45,863 nucleotides of DNA from Alkalibacterium indicireducens. GTDB taxonomy: Bacteria > Bacillota > Bacilli > Lactobacillales > Carnobacteriaceae_A. Location: contig NZ_BAAADA010000196.1 of NCBI RefSeq assembly GCF_039522005.1, positions 1 through 45,863 of the forward strand, written 5' to 3'. Numbering within the stretch: the first letter of the stretch is position 1; each line of letters opens with the position of its first letter. The translations under genes and the position numbers were made by a program. The notes below the pieces were generated by a model, which saw nothing but the letters and a program-made list of their open reading frames with translations, did not search any database and was not told the origin of the DNA. Below, piece after piece: positions 25,080 through 34,821 of this stretch.

Positions 25080-27563
25080 ATGATTGACATGACAAAAGAT
25101 CGAGCAGAAGTACAAGAACTAACCTTGGAAGAGGTCATGGGTGACCGGTTCGGCCGGTACTCAAAATACATTATTCAGGAACGGGCCCTTCCGGATATCA
25201 GAGACGGACTTAAACCTGTTCAGAGACGTATCCTTTACGCCATGTTTTCTGAAGGCAACACTCAGGATAAAGGGTTCAGAAAATCTGCCAAGACTGTCGG
25301 TAACGTCATCGGTAACTTCCACCCGCACGGCGACAGCAGTGTATATGAAGCAATGGTAAGGATGAGTCAGGACTGGAAGATGAAGACGCCACTTATCGAT
25401 ATGCATGGGAACAACGGAAGCATGGATGGCGATCCACCTGCAGCTATGCGTTACACGGAAGCGAGACTGTCTAAAATCGCCTCTGAACTGCTTAAGGATA
25501 TCGATAAGGAAACGGTCGAACTGGTACTCAACTTCGATGATACGACGAACGAGCCAACTGTTCTTCCAGCTCGTTTTCCAAATCTCCTGGTTAATGGAGC
25601 AACAGGGATTTCTGCAGGTTACGCGACGGACATCCCGCCACATAATCTCAAAGAAGTGATCGATGCCTGCGTGTATCTGGTGTCTCATCCTAATGCATCA
25701 ATAGATAAGTTGATGGACTTCATCAAAGGCCCTGATTTTCCTACTGGTGGCATCATTCAAGGAGTCAAGGGGCTTAAGTCTGCTTATAAGACTGGCAAGG
25801 GGAAAATAGCCGTCAGGAGCAAGACTGAAATCGAGTCTTTGAGAGGCGGAAAAGAACAGATCGTCATTACAGAGATCCCGTATGAAGTCAACAAAGCGAC
25901 CCTTGTGCGTAAAATGGACGAGATACGTTTAAATAAAAAAATTGAAGGCATAGCTGACGTCAGAGATGAAACGGACCGTACTGGCCTGCGTATCGTAATC
26001 GAGCTGAAAAAAGATACACCAGCAGCGGGAATCCTGACTTATTTGTTCAAGAACACAGATCTTCAGGTCTCCTATAATCTGAACATGATTGCCATCAGTG
26101 ACAGACGGCCTCAACAAGTTGGCATTAGAGAAATACTGAATGCCTATCTGAAGCATAAGCGTGATGTCATTATTAAACGTACGAAATTCCTGTTAAGCAA
26201 AGATAAGAAACGGGCCCACATCGTTGAAGGTCTGATCAAGGCTATTTCCATTCTAGACCAGGTGATCAAGACGATTCGACAGAGTGCCAACAAAGCTGAT
26301 GCCAAAAACAATATCATCAAAGCCTATGATTTTACTGCCATGCAGGCAGAGGCGATTGTCAGTCTGCAGCTTTACCGCCTGACTAATACAGATATCACAC
26401 AGCTGCAGAAAGAGGCAGAAGAACTGAATACCCGGATCGATGAATACAATAAGATCCTGACTGACGAAAAGACACTGAACAACGTCATTCGAAAAGAATT
26501 GAAGGAAATCGGTAAGACTTATGCCCAGGACCGTAAAACAGTCATTGAAGAAGAAATTGAAGAATTAAAAGTAGAAAAAGAAGTGCTGATTGCTGAAGAA
26601 GAAGTGATTGTTTCTGTCACCAGAGATGGCTACCTTAAGAGAACCAGTCTGAGATCTTACGGAGCATCTACTCCCGAAGAAATTGGACTGAAAGAAGGAG
26701 ACTACTCGCTCTTTACAGAAAAGATGTCGACGCTCGAGCAGGTTGTCCTGTTTACTTCCAGAGGGAACGTGATCAACCGACCAGTCCATGAAATTCCAGA
26801 TATTAAATGGAAAGATCTTGGTCATCACATATCTCAAAGCATAGGCCTGGAACCAAACGAGAAAATCATTGCAGCCTACGGACTGGATGACTTCAGCGAC
26901 AAGCAGCGTTTCGTCTTTATCACCAAGGAAGGCTACATCAAGCAGACCTTAGTATCTGAGTACGAACCAAAACGGACTTACCGCTCGCGGTCTGCTACAG
27001 CAGTCAAACTAAAATCAGCAACTGACGAATGTCTGTCCGTCTATCTAATTGACGATGACAGTAAACTGGACGTCTTCCTGATTACTCACCTTGGATTCGG
27101 CTTACGTTATAATTTAACGGAAGTGTCTACAGTAGGTGCCGGAGCTAGTGGAGTAAAATCGATCAATTTGAAGAAAACTGATCATGTGGTAAACGGAATC
27201 GTGTTCAACCCTGAAGAAGGGAACAAGAGCATCATGTTGGTAACACATAGAGGTGCAGTCAAGAAAATGAATGCGAAGGATTTCGACCTGATTTCTAGAG
27301 CGAAGAGGGGACTGCTGGTTCTAAGAGAACTGAAGAACAAACCTCATCGAGTGTCTCTTGTAATCGATGTAGATGACGATCAGAATGAATGGACGATCGT
27401 CACGGACAAGAATACCAGTCAGCTTCTTGTGCCGAAAGACTATTCCTACAGTGACCGTTACAGCAACGGATCTTTTATTTTTGATGAAGATTCTGACGGA
27501 ACACCAGTGGACGCCTACAAGGCAAAAACAGTTGAAATCGAAAAAGATGAAAAAGATAGTTAA
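25080..27563 (+). CDS. parC: DNA topoisomerase IV subunit A
   Basis: DNA-cleaving subunit, 827 aa. Winged-helix region RALPDIRDGLKPVQRRILYAM; cleavage tyrosine Tyr125 in AAMRYTEARL. The quinolone-determining stretch HPHGDSSVYEAM carries Ser86 and Glu90, equivalent to S. aureus GrlA Ser80 and Glu84, both unaltered. The C-terminal third is a beta-pinwheel with repeated blade motifs (for example SRGNVINRPVHEIP and THRGAVKKMNAKDF); no canonical GyrA box is evident, which supports ParC. The ATG at 25080 has AAAGG only about 5 nt upstream, but the next ATG (25089) would be too far. Confidence 0.95.
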   Translation: MIDMTKDRAEVQELTLEEVMGDRFGRYSKYIIQERALPDIRDGLKPVQRRILYAMFSEGNTQDKGFRKSAKTVGNVIGNFHPHGDSSVYEAMVRMSQDWKMKTPLIDMHGNNGSMDGDPPAAMRYTEARLSKIASELLKDIDKETVELVLNFDDTTNEPTVLPARFPNLLVNGATGISAGYATDIPPHNLKEVIDACVYLVSHPNASIDKLMDFIKGPDFPTGGIIQGVKGLKSAYKTGKGKIAVRSKTEIESLRGGKEQIVITEIPYEVNKATLVRKMDEIRLNKKIEGIADVRDETDRTGLRIVIELKKDTPAAGILTYLFKNTDLQVSYNLNMIAISDRRPQQVGIREILNAYLKHKRDVIIKRTKFLLSKDKKRAHIVEGLIKAISILDQVIKTIRQSANKADAKNNIIKAYDFTAMQAEAIVSLQLYRLTNTDITQLQKEAEELNTRIDEYNKILTDEKTLNNVIRKELKEIGKTYAQDRKTVIEEEIEELKVEKEVLIAEEEVIVSVTRDGYLKRTSLRSYGASTPEEIGLKEGDYSLFTEKMSTLEQVVLFTSRGNVINRPVHEIPDIKWKDLGHHISQSIGLEPNEKIIAAYGLDDFSDKQRFVFITKEGYIKQTLVSEYEPKRTYRSRSATAVKLKSATDECLSVYLIDDDSKLDVFLITHLGFGLRYNLTEVSTVGAGASGVKSINLKKTDHVVNGIVFNPEEGNKSIMLVTHRGAVKKMNAKDFDLISRAKRGLLVLRELKNKPHRVSLVIDVDDDQNEWTIVTDKNTSQLLVPKDYSYSDRYSNGSFIFDEDSDGTPVDAYKAKTVEIEKDEKDS

Positions 27564-27628
27564 GTAATTTGTGCATGACGTGAAATAAGGCTGGATACCA
27601 GCTATAATTTTGATTTTCTGAACGACTA

Positions 27629-27682
27629 CAAAAGACGAGCGGCCTTTCTATTGATGAGGAAAGCGGCTCGTCTTTTGTTTTG
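27629..27682. terminator. Terminator after parC
   Basis: CAAAAGACGAGC pairs with GCTCGTCTTTTG; the inner part has a weaker CTTTC/GAAAG stem. T-runs flank both sides, so it may also stop reading from the opposite strand. Confidence 0.82.
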
Positions 27683-27712
27683 ATAAAATCTACCAGTGGT
27701 CATTTAAAGCAT

Positions 27713-28089
27713 TCAGTTTTTTACTAATTTCTTAAGCCTGTTCAGGTGGGCGTCTTCTTCTAGGACAATCAGTGTCTGACCCGGTTTGAGCATATACTCT
27801 TTCGTCGGATTGAATAGGATTCCGTCCGTCACATTGTCATTTTCCTTGACTGCAACGATGATCAGATCTGTCTGTTCAGGGATATTGGCAACCATCAGTA
27901 TTTTATGACTCAGCCTTGAGCCCTCATAGGAGCGACTTCCTGAAAACCGACAGTGGACATCGTTATTAAAGTCATGTAGATGGCATCCATCAGACTGATA
28001 TTCAGAAGAAGCGAATAGCCGATCGTTTCAACGATAACAATAGCTATCAGAAGATAAAATATAAGAAATATCCGTTTGCGCTGCTGCAA
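27713..28089 (-). pseudogene. Remnant of a potassium channel (pore plus RCK C-terminal fragment)
   Basis: Two pieces of one channel gene remain. Piece 1 (28089-27910) opens with TTG behind AAGGAG (8 nt) and encodes 59 aa: a membrane helix (RIFLIFYLLIAIVIVETIGY) and a pore loop with filter-like STVGFQEVAP, ending in TGA soon after. Piece 2 (27895-27713), one frame away, encodes a TrkA_C-like end (NIPEQTDLIIVAVKENDNV, FNPTKEYMLKPGQTLIVLEED). Missing are the second pore helix, the whole NAD-binding RCK domain and the front of TrkA_C, well over 100 residues in related channels. A large internal deletion plus frame change is the simplest reading. Confidence 0.8.
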
Positions 28090-28634
28090 TGGGTCAGCTC
28101 CTTTCTATGGTCTTTTTATCATTTTAACATGTCTATCAGAGAGTGAATAACCGGAAAGCGGAAAATCATCCCTGTTAACATAACTTTCAGCAATCAGTTG
28201 TACAGTCTAGATCTACCTCAAGCAGTCAATCCAAAGATGAAGTAGAAGTAGAAAGATTCTCTTTCTACTTTGATCCAACAATTCAGCCTTGAAATGAAGC
28301 TAGACGACGGCTAGTTCCAGTTTACTGTAAAGGATCATGCGGTAGTTTCCATTAGGAGAGGTCTAAGAGAAGGATATCAATCATGAAATAATATAAGCTA
28401 CATGTAGAAGGGGTCTAGTTGTAGCATACTTACTTGACGACTAACTAAGCTATAACTAAAAAGTCTTTATTTATATTTGAGATATCTGAATAAGCACGAA
28501 ACTGTCATTACCGCTCCTTTAATTGAAGCTTAAGTCATGGCTGATTAATATGCTCTCGTTAGAAAGACCTGCTCAATAATAAAGTTATCTGTCAGCAGAC
28601 CAGGGGAGACAATTGAAACTGACTGATCTACAAA
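28090..28634. other. Gene-free stretch between channel remnant and adhE
   Basis: About 545 bases with no supported gene on either strand. The only structure I see is an 11-bp hairpin with a 3-nt loop at 28246-28270 (AAGTAGAAAGA against TCTTTCTACTT), without a T-run. The rest looks like neutral, AT-rich sequence and may be further decayed coding DNA. Confidence 0.5.
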
Positions 28635-28668
28635 AAAAGACAAGACCGAGTGATCAGTCTTGTCTTTT
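28635..28668 (-). terminator. Terminator after adhE
   Basis: AAAAGACAAGAC and GTCTTGTCTTTT form a 12-bp stem with a 10-nt loop; on the minus strand it runs into seven or more T. It lies 25 nt beyond the adhE stop. Confidence 0.88.
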
Positions 28669-28693
28669 AAATTAAATTTACCTATGCAATGAT

Positions 28694-31291
28694 TTAGCCT
28701 CTAAAAGCTGCACGGTAAACTTCTGCGAGCTCTTTGACTAAAGGCATTTTAGGATTAGCTGTTGTACATTGATCTTCAAATGCACGCTCAGCCATATCGT
28801 CAACAACTGCTTCGAAAGCTTTTTTATCAACACCGTTATTTTTGATACCCATTGGAATCTCCAGTTCTTTAGCAAGATCATAGATGGCTTTGATCAGACT
28901 TTCGACACCTTCTTCAGTCGTGCTGGCTGGAAGATCAAGTGCTTTTGCGATCTCAGCATAGCGTACATCTGCGATAAAGTGCTCATATTTAGGGAAGGCA
29001 ACGAATTTAGTTGGCTTCTTGGCATTGTAGCGGACCACGTGTGGCATAAGGATTGCATTGGCGCGTCCGTGAGCGATGTGGAATTGTGCACCCAGTTTGT
29101 GTGCCAGACTGTGGTTGATACCCAGGAATGCATTCGCAAAGGCCATACCGGCAATTGTTGATGCGTTGTGCATCTTTTCTCTAGCTACTTCGTCATCACC
29201 ATTGTGATAAGCAGCAGGCAGGTACTTGAATACCAGCTGGATTGCTTTGATTGCCAGACCATCAGTGTAGTCGTTGGCCATGTTTGACACATAAGCTTCG
29301 ATCGCATGAGTCAGGACATCCATACCTGTATCAGCTGTAACCACTTTTGGCACACTCATGACAAACTGAGGATCAATAATCGCAACATCCGGAGTCAGCT
29401 CGTAGTCTGCCAAAGGATACTTGGTTGATTTTTCAGTATCAGTAATAACGGAGAATGACGTTACTTCAGAACCAGTACCAGATGTTGTAGGGATTGCTAC
29501 GAACTGTGCTTTCTCTCCAAGAGTAGGGTACTTGTAGACACGTTTTCTGATATCCATAAATTTCTGCTTGATGCCGTTGAAGTCTGTATCTGGGTGCTCG
29601 TAGAACAGCCACATTCCTTTAGCTGCGTCCATTGGAGACCCTCCACCTAAGGCGATGATGACATCCGGCTGGAAAGCAGCCATTGCTTCTGCGCCTTTTA
29701 GAACTGTTTCTTTAGATGGATCCGGTTCAACGTCTGAGAATATTTCGCAGTGAACATACTCCTGGCGGTTACGCAGGTGATACAGGACACGGTCAACATA
29801 GCCCAGTTCAACCATCATAGGATCAGTTACAATGAACGCTTTCTTAATGTCGGGCATTTTTGCCAGATACTGAACAGAGTTACGTTCAAAGTACACTTTT
29901 GGTGGAATCTTGAACCACTGCATATTGTTTGTACGTTTCGCACGTTTCTTCACATTGATTAAATGCATAGTACTGACGTTAGTTGACACTGAGTTTCCTC
30001 CAAACGATCCACATCCTAGAGTTAGGGAAGGGAGAAAAGCATTGTAGATGTCACCGATAGCACCTTGAGATGACGGTGCGTTGACAATCAGACGACCCGC
30101 TTTCATTCGACTGTCAAACTCGCTGATAACCTGGTCGTCGTTGGAATGGATAACTGCTGAGTGACCTAAACCACCATACGCAAGCATTTCTTCAGCACGT
30201 TTGATTCCTTCTTCAGAACTATTGACTTTGTAGGCAGCCAGTACTGGGCTAAGTTTTTCTCGTGAGAGAGGGAAGTCTCTTCCGACACCAGGGTATTCAG
30301 CAACAAGAATTTTCGTATCTTCAGGCACGTTAACGTTTGCCATTTTAGCAATCTGATATGCTGAGCGTCCCACGATATCCGGATTCAAGTGATTATCTTC
30401 TGAAACCATCAGCTGCTCCACTTTAATGCGTTCCTCTTTAGTCAGGAAGTGGCAGCCGTTGTCGATCATCTGTGATTTCACTTCTTCATATACTTCTTTA
30501 TCAGCGATGACAGCTTGTTCAGAAGCACAGATCATTCCGTTATCGAATGTTTTGGAAAGAATCAGGTCGTTCGTTGCTCGTTTGACATTTGCAGTCTTTT
30601 CAATGTAGCAGGGGACATTACCGGCACCAACACCAAGAGCAGGTTTTCCTGAGCTGTAGGCTGATTTAACCATGCCTGATCCGCCAGTTGCAAGAATAGT
30701 AGCTACTCCGTCGTGTTTCATCAAAGTCTGTGTCGCTTCGACAGACGGTTTTTCGATCCACTGAATACAGTTTTCCGGTGCACCTGCTTTAACTGCTGCT
30801 TCGTAAACAGCACGTGCCGCAGCTGAACTGGATTTCTGAGCAGAAGGGTGGAAAGCGAAAATGATCGGGTTACCTGTTTTAATAGAAATCATAGATTTAA
30901 AGATTGTTGTGGAAGTAGGGTTGGTTACTGGTGTAACTCCGGCAATGACCCCGACCGGTTCAGCAATTTCAACTGTGCCTTCATGAACGTTCTCATTTAT
31001 TACACCGATTGTTTTATCATGTTTGATGCTGTGGTAGATGTATTCTGAAGCAAAAAGGTTTTTGATAATTTTATCTTCATATACACCACGACCAGTTTCT
31101 TCTACAGCCAGCTTAGCTAAAGGCATATGCTGATCAAGAGCAGCCAGAGCCATTTCCTTCACGATGTTATCGATTTGTTCCTGATCGAGTTTGTACATAT
31201 TATCGAGAGCTGCTTTAGCTTTCGTGACTAACTGATCGATATCTTTCTGTACATCTGTTACTTTATTAGTTTTGTCTAATACTTTTACCAT
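28694..31291 (-). CDS. adhE: Bifunctional acetaldehyde-CoA/alcohol dehydrogenase AdhE
   Basis: Turns acetyl-CoA into acetaldehyde and ethanol with two NADH, regenerating NAD during fermentation; the enzyme assembles into spirosomes. 865 aa. N-terminal aldehyde dehydrogenase half with thioester Cys255 in NGMICASEQAV; the C-terminal iron-dependent alcohol dehydrogenase half has GGGSPMDAAKGMW, TTSGTGSEVTSF and the metal histidines in NHSLAHKLGAQFHIAHGRAN. ATG at 31291 (MVKVLDKTNKV) with GGAGGG 8 nt upstream; a longer reading would pass through this ribosome site. Divergent from pflB, which supplies its acetyl-CoA. Confidence 0.96.
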   Translation of the reverse strand: MVKVLDKTNKVTDVQKDIDQLVTKAKAALDNMYKLDQEQIDNIVKEMALAALDQHMPLAKLAVEETGRGVYEDKIIKNLFASEYIYHSIKHDKTIGVINENVHEGTVEIAEPVGVIAGVTPVTNPTSTTIFKSMISIKTGNPIIFAFHPSAQKSSSAAARAVYEAAVKAGAPENCIQWIEKPSVEATQTLMKHDGVATILATGGSGMVKSAYSSGKPALGVGAGNVPCYIEKTANVKRATNDLILSKTFDNGMICASEQAVIADKEVYEEVKSQMIDNGCHFLTKEERIKVEQLMVSEDNHLNPDIVGRSAYQIAKMANVNVPEDTKILVAEYPGVGRDFPLSREKLSPVLAAYKVNSSEEGIKRAEEMLAYGGLGHSAVIHSNDDQVISEFDSRMKAGRLIVNAPSSQGAIGDIYNAFLPSLTLGCGSFGGNSVSTNVSTMHLINVKKRAKRTNNMQWFKIPPKVYFERNSVQYLAKMPDIKKAFIVTDPMMVELGYVDRVLYHLRNRQEYVHCEIFSDVEPDPSKETVLKGAEAMAAFQPDVIIALGGGSPMDAAKGMWLFYEHPDTDFNGIKQKFMDIRKRVYKYPTLGEKAQFVAIPTTSGTGSEVTSFSVITDTEKSTKYPLADYELTPDVAIIDPQFVMSVPKVVTADTGMDVLTHAIEAYVSNMANDYTDGLAIKAIQLVFKYLPAAYHNGDDEVAREKMHNASTIAGMAFANAFLGINHSLAHKLGAQFHIAHGRANAILMPHVVRYNAKKPTKFVAFPKYEHFIADVRYAEIAKALDLPASTTEEGVESLIKAIYDLAKELEIPMGIKNNGVDKKAFEAVVDDMAERAFEDQCTTANPKMPLVKELAEVYRAAFRG

Positions 31292-31449
31292 AATGGGTTC
31301 CCTCCATTTAGTTAGTGAAGTATTGAGCAAGTTTAGATTAAAATAAGTCTTTCTCCAATTTTACCGTCTTATAAAGATGAAAAATGAAGAAAGCTTGTAT
31401 GCTCAACACTTGGATTGTTTTTATCTTTTTACAAGCACATCATAACACA

Positions 31450-31514
31450 GTGAAATCGCTTGCTAGAAATTGAAATTGTGTCCATTTTGTAACACATTGT
31501 GATAAATTGAACAA
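31450..31514. promoter_or_regulatory. Possible CcpA and Rex sites in the adhE/pflB divergent region
   Basis: The 346-bp region between adhE and pflB holds no gene. GTGAAATCGCTTGCT (31450-31464) is close to the CcpA cre pattern, and TTGTGATAAATTGAACAA (31497-31514) agrees with the Rex pattern TTGTGA-N6-TCACAA at 10 of 12 fixed bases. Both regulators are expected for fermentation genes, but short degenerate matches like these arise easily. Confidence 0.3.
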
Positions 31515-31565
31515 GTGTAACGGGACAACCATCTCCTTACTAATCGTCATTAAATGTTCAAAGAT

Positions 31566-31598
31566 TCACTTGTATAAAGTGAGCTAATGTGATAAAAT
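31566..31598 (+). promoter_or_regulatory. pflB promoter with an overlapping inverted repeat
   Basis: TTGTAT (31570-31575), 17 nt, then TAAAAT (31593-31598) with an extended -10 TG. A perfect TCACTT-N5-AAGTGA repeat (31566-31582) covers the -35 and could bind a repressor or activator. Confidence 0.55.
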
Positions 31599-31637
31599 GA
31601 ACATGTATAAAACGTGAAAGACAAAGGAGAATCGACT

Positions 31638-33899
31638 ATGGAAAAGCAACGCACAGATGAGATGACTTTGGAAACTTTATGGGAAGGGTTCAAAGGAAAG
31701 AAATGGAAAGATGCCATTGACGTCCGTAACTTCATTCAAAGTAACTACACACCGTACGATGGTGATGAGTCATTCCTTGAAGGCCCAACTAAACAGACGG
31801 AAGAGTTGTGGGAACAAGTGATGGATCTTAACAAAAAAGAACGTGAAGCAGGCGGAGTTCTTGATATGGATACTTCTGTTGTTTCAACAATTACTTCTCA
31901 TGGACCGGCTTACCTGACTAAAGATAAAGAAAAAGTTGTCGGGTTCCAGACAGACAAACCATTCAAACGTTCACTTCAGCCGTTTGGCGGCATCCGAATG
32001 ATGGAACAGGCTGCAGAATCATATGGTTTTGAAGTAGATCCTTATCTCTCTCATATCTTCAGAGACTGGAGAAAGACGCATAATGAAGGAGTGTTCAATG
32101 CATATACGCCTGAAATGCTAGACGCGAGACGCACAGGTGTCATTACCGGTCTGCCTGATGCCTATGGCCGTGGAAGAATCATCGGTGATTACCGTCGTGT
32201 GGCGCTGTATGGAGTCGACCGTTTACTAAAAGAGAAAGAAGCGGATAAAGCCCAGTCAGATACTGCTATGATGAGCGAAGATATTATCCGTAAACGTGAA
32301 GAATTGAGCGATCAGATTAAGGCTCTTCACGAATTGAAAGAACTGGGTAACATTTACGGATTTGATATCTCACGCCCTGCCAAGACTGCTGTAGAAGCGT
32401 TCCAATGGCTGTATCTTGGTTATCTGGCCGCAATCAAGGAACAGAATGGTGCCGCAATGTCATTAGGCCGAACATCGACTTTCCTTGATATCTACATTGA
32501 AAGAGATCTTAAAGAAGGCATCATGACTGAAGTTGAAGCACAGGAACTCGTCGATCACTTTGTCATGAAACTGCGTCTTGTAAAATTCGTTCGTACGCCA
32601 GAATACAATGAACTGTTTTCAGGTGATCCAACATGGGTAACAGAAGCAATTGCCGGTGTGGGAATCGATGGACGTCACTTAGTTACTAAGAACAGCTACC
32701 GTTTTCTGAACACATTGAGCAACTTGGGGCCTGCTCCTGAACCCAACTTGACTGTTTTGTGGTCAACTAAGCTTCCGTCAGCATTCAAGAACTACTGCTC
32801 TAAAGTATCTATCATAAGTAGTGCGGTACAGTACGAAAATGATGACATTATGCGTGAAGAATGGGGCGATGACTATGGTATTGCCTGCTGTGTGTCTGCT
32901 ATGCCGATCGGTAAACAGATGCAGTTCTTTGGAGCTCGTGCAAACCTGGCAAAAGCTTTACTCTATGCCATCAATGGCGGCGTAGATGAAATGAAGAAAA
33001 CTCAGGTTGGGCCTAAATTCCGTCCGATAACTTCTGAAGTTCTTGATTATGATGAGGTCATGGAAAAATACGACGATATGCTTGACTGGCTTTCAGGCAT
33101 GTATATCAATACTCTGAACATCATCCACTACATGCATGACAAGTACAGCTATGAAAGCATCGAAATGGCTCTTCATGATTCCGAAATCGTCCGTACTATG
33201 GCTACTGGAATTGCCGGATTCTCAGTTACAGTCGATTCTCTGTCCGCCATCAAGTATGCAACCGTGAAAACAGTAAGAGATGATAGTGGCCTAGTTGTCG
33301 ACTATATCATCGAAGGCGATTATCCTAAGTACGGAAATAATGATGATCGTGTTGACCAGATCGCGGTGGATCTGCTTAAGTCATTCATGAGTAAAGTTAA
33401 GAAACACCCAACTTACAGAAATGCAGTACACACAACATCGATCCTGACCATTACTTCAAACGTCGTATACGGTAAAAAGACAGGAAATACACCAGACGGA
33501 CGTAGAGCAGGCGTGCCATTTGCACCAGGCGCCAATCCGCTTCACGGAAGAGACACAAACGGTGCTCTTGCAAGTCTGAACTCTGTAGCGAAACTACCAT
33601 ACGATCAGTCGCTTGACGGTATTTCAAATACCTTCTCTATCGTTCCTAAAGCATTAGGAAAAGAAGAAGAGACTCAAAAACGTAATCTCTCAGCAATGCT
33701 GGATGGATACGTCAAAAAAGGTGGGCACCACCTGAACGTCAATGCGCTAAACCGTGAGACGCTTGAAAATGCTATGAAGCATCCGGAAGAGTACCCGCAG
33801 CTTACCATCCGAGTATCTGGTTATGCGGTAAACTTTATCAAACTGACGAGAGAACAGCAGCTTGATGTATTGAGCAGAACATTCCATGACAACATGTAA
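31638..33899 (+). CDS. pflB: Formate acetyltransferase (pyruvate formate-lyase)
   Basis: Glycyl-radical enzyme splitting pyruvate with CoA into acetyl-CoA and formate, anaerobically. 753 aa. Active-site pair Cys417-Cys418 in GIACCVSAM; the radical glycine is Gly728 in RVSGYAVNFIKL near the C-terminus. GVFNAYTPEMLDARRTG and GYVKKGGHHLNVNALN are other conserved blocks. ATG at 31638 with AAAGGAGA 7 nt upstream. Its activase gene follows 40 nt downstream and the acetyl-CoA-consuming AdhE is divergent. Confidence 0.97.
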   Translation: MEKQRTDEMTLETLWEGFKGKKWKDAIDVRNFIQSNYTPYDGDESFLEGPTKQTEELWEQVMDLNKKEREAGGVLDMDTSVVSTITSHGPAYLTKDKEKVVGFQTDKPFKRSLQPFGGIRMMEQAAESYGFEVDPYLSHIFRDWRKTHNEGVFNAYTPEMLDARRTGVITGLPDAYGRGRIIGDYRRVALYGVDRLLKEKEADKAQSDTAMMSEDIIRKREELSDQIKALHELKELGNIYGFDISRPAKTAVEAFQWLYLGYLAAIKEQNGAAMSLGRTSTFLDIYIERDLKEGIMTEVEAQELVDHFVMKLRLVKFVRTPEYNELFSGDPTWVTEAIAGVGIDGRHLVTKNSYRFLNTLSNLGPAPEPNLTVLWSTKLPSAFKNYCSKVSIISSAVQYENDDIMREEWGDDYGIACCVSAMPIGKQMQFFGARANLAKALLYAINGGVDEMKKTQVGPKFRPITSEVLDYDEVMEKYDDMLDWLSGMYINTLNIIHYMHDKYSYESIEMALHDSEIVRTMATGIAGFSVTVDSLSAIKYATVKTVRDDSGLVVDYIIEGDYPKYGNNDDRVDQIAVDLLKSFMSKVKKHPTYRNAVHTTSILTITSNVVYGKKTGNTPDGRRAGVPFAPGANPLHGRDTNGALASLNSVAKLPYDQSLDGISNTFSIVPKALGKEEETQKRNLSAMLDGYVKKGGHHLNVNALNRETLENAMKHPEEYPQLTIRVSGYAVNFIKLTREQQLDVLSRTFHDNM

Positions 33900-33939
33900 G
33901 ACAAGTCGGTAAGGGACTTATTTATAGGGGGAACAACAA

Positions 33940-34692
33940 ATGGCAGAAAAAACAGTAGGATATGTACACTCAATCGAGACATTCGGTTCACTGGATGGAC
34001 CAGGCATTCGATTTGTGGTGTTTATGCAGGGGTGTCGTATGCGCTGTGAATTCTGCCATAACCCCGATACATGGAATATGGGAGGCGGCACGCCCTACAC
34101 TCCCGAAGAAATGCTTGAAAAAGCGATTGACTATAAGGACTATTGGGGTGAAGAAGGTGGAATTACAGTAAGTGGTGGCGAACCCCTGCTGCATATCGAC
34201 TTTCTGATCGAGTTTTTCAAGCTCGCTAAGGCAGAAGGGATCCATATGTCTTTAGACACCTGTGGTCAACCCTTCACCTATGATGAACCTTTCTTCAGTC
34301 GTTTTCAGGAGTTAATGAAGTATACAGACCTTGTTCTGATGGATATCAAGCATATCGACAATGAGATTCATAAAAAATATACGATGCATCCAAATACGAG
34401 CATCCTGGATATGGCAAATTACTTGTCAGAAGTAAACGTGCCTATGTGGCTGAGGCATGTCTTAGTCCCTGAACGCTCCGATTATGATGAGTATCTGCAG
34501 CGGTTAAGTGACTTTATAGACCAGCTGGACAGCGTTGAGAAGGTTGAAGTCCTTCCGTACCATAAACTGGGTGTATACAAGTACAAGGAACTCGGTATTC
34601 CATACAAGCTGGAGCATATCGATCCACCAACGGCAGAACGAGTTGAAAATGCCAATCGTATCCTTAAGACTTACAAATATCAGAAAAACTGA
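33940..34692 (+). CDS. pflA: Pyruvate formate-lyase-activating enzyme
   Basis: Radical SAM enzyme that installs the glycyl radical on PflB. 250 aa. The CxxxCxxC iron-sulfur motif is Cys32-Cys36-Cys39 in GCRMRCEFCHNPDTW; SGGEPLLH is the SAM-binding GGE motif; MDIKHID and LPYHKLGVYKY are typical of PflA. No extra ferredoxin cluster insertion, as expected for the PFL type. Start ATG with AGGGGG about 8 nt upstream. A terminator follows directly. Confidence 0.96.
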   Translation: MAEKTVGYVHSIETFGSLDGPGIRFVVFMQGCRMRCEFCHNPDTWNMGGGTPYTPEEMLEKAIDYKDYWGEEGGITVSGGEPLLHIDFLIEFFKLAKAEGIHMSLDTCGQPFTYDEPFFSRFQELMKYTDLVLMDIKHIDNEIHKKYTMHPNTSILDMANYLSEVNVPMWLRHVLVPERSDYDEYLQRLSDFIDQLDSVEKVEVLPYHKLGVYKYKELGIPYKLEHIDPPTAERVENANRILKTYKYQKN

Positions 34693-34697
34693 TTTTT

Positions 34698-34750
34698 AAA
34701 GAACTTTGCCTGTCTAGATTTCGTTAGACGATAAAGGTAAAGTTCTTTTT
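34698..34750 (+). terminator. Terminator after pflA
   Basis: AAAGAACTTTGCC pairs with GGTAAAGTTCTTT; an inner TGTCTA/TTAGAC stem stacks in the loop; T-rich tail. Confidence 0.8.
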
Positions 34751-34757
34751 GCTTTGA

Positions 34758-34786
34758 TTGAAATTTTCACTAAATTACTATATTCT
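34758..34786 (+). promoter_or_regulatory. Promoter candidate for ppaC
   Basis: TTGAAA (34758-34763), 17 nt, then TATTCT (34781-34786), about 36 nt before the start codon. Moderate match. Confidence 0.35.
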
Positions 34787-34821
34787 TATATTAAAGACAT
34801 TTATCACAAAGGAGAATGACA

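Noticed and set aside
28246..28270. Terminator or small RNA in the gap before adhE
   Set aside because: An 11-bp AT-rich hairpin with a 3-nt loop, no T-run and no promoter; not enough to call a gene.
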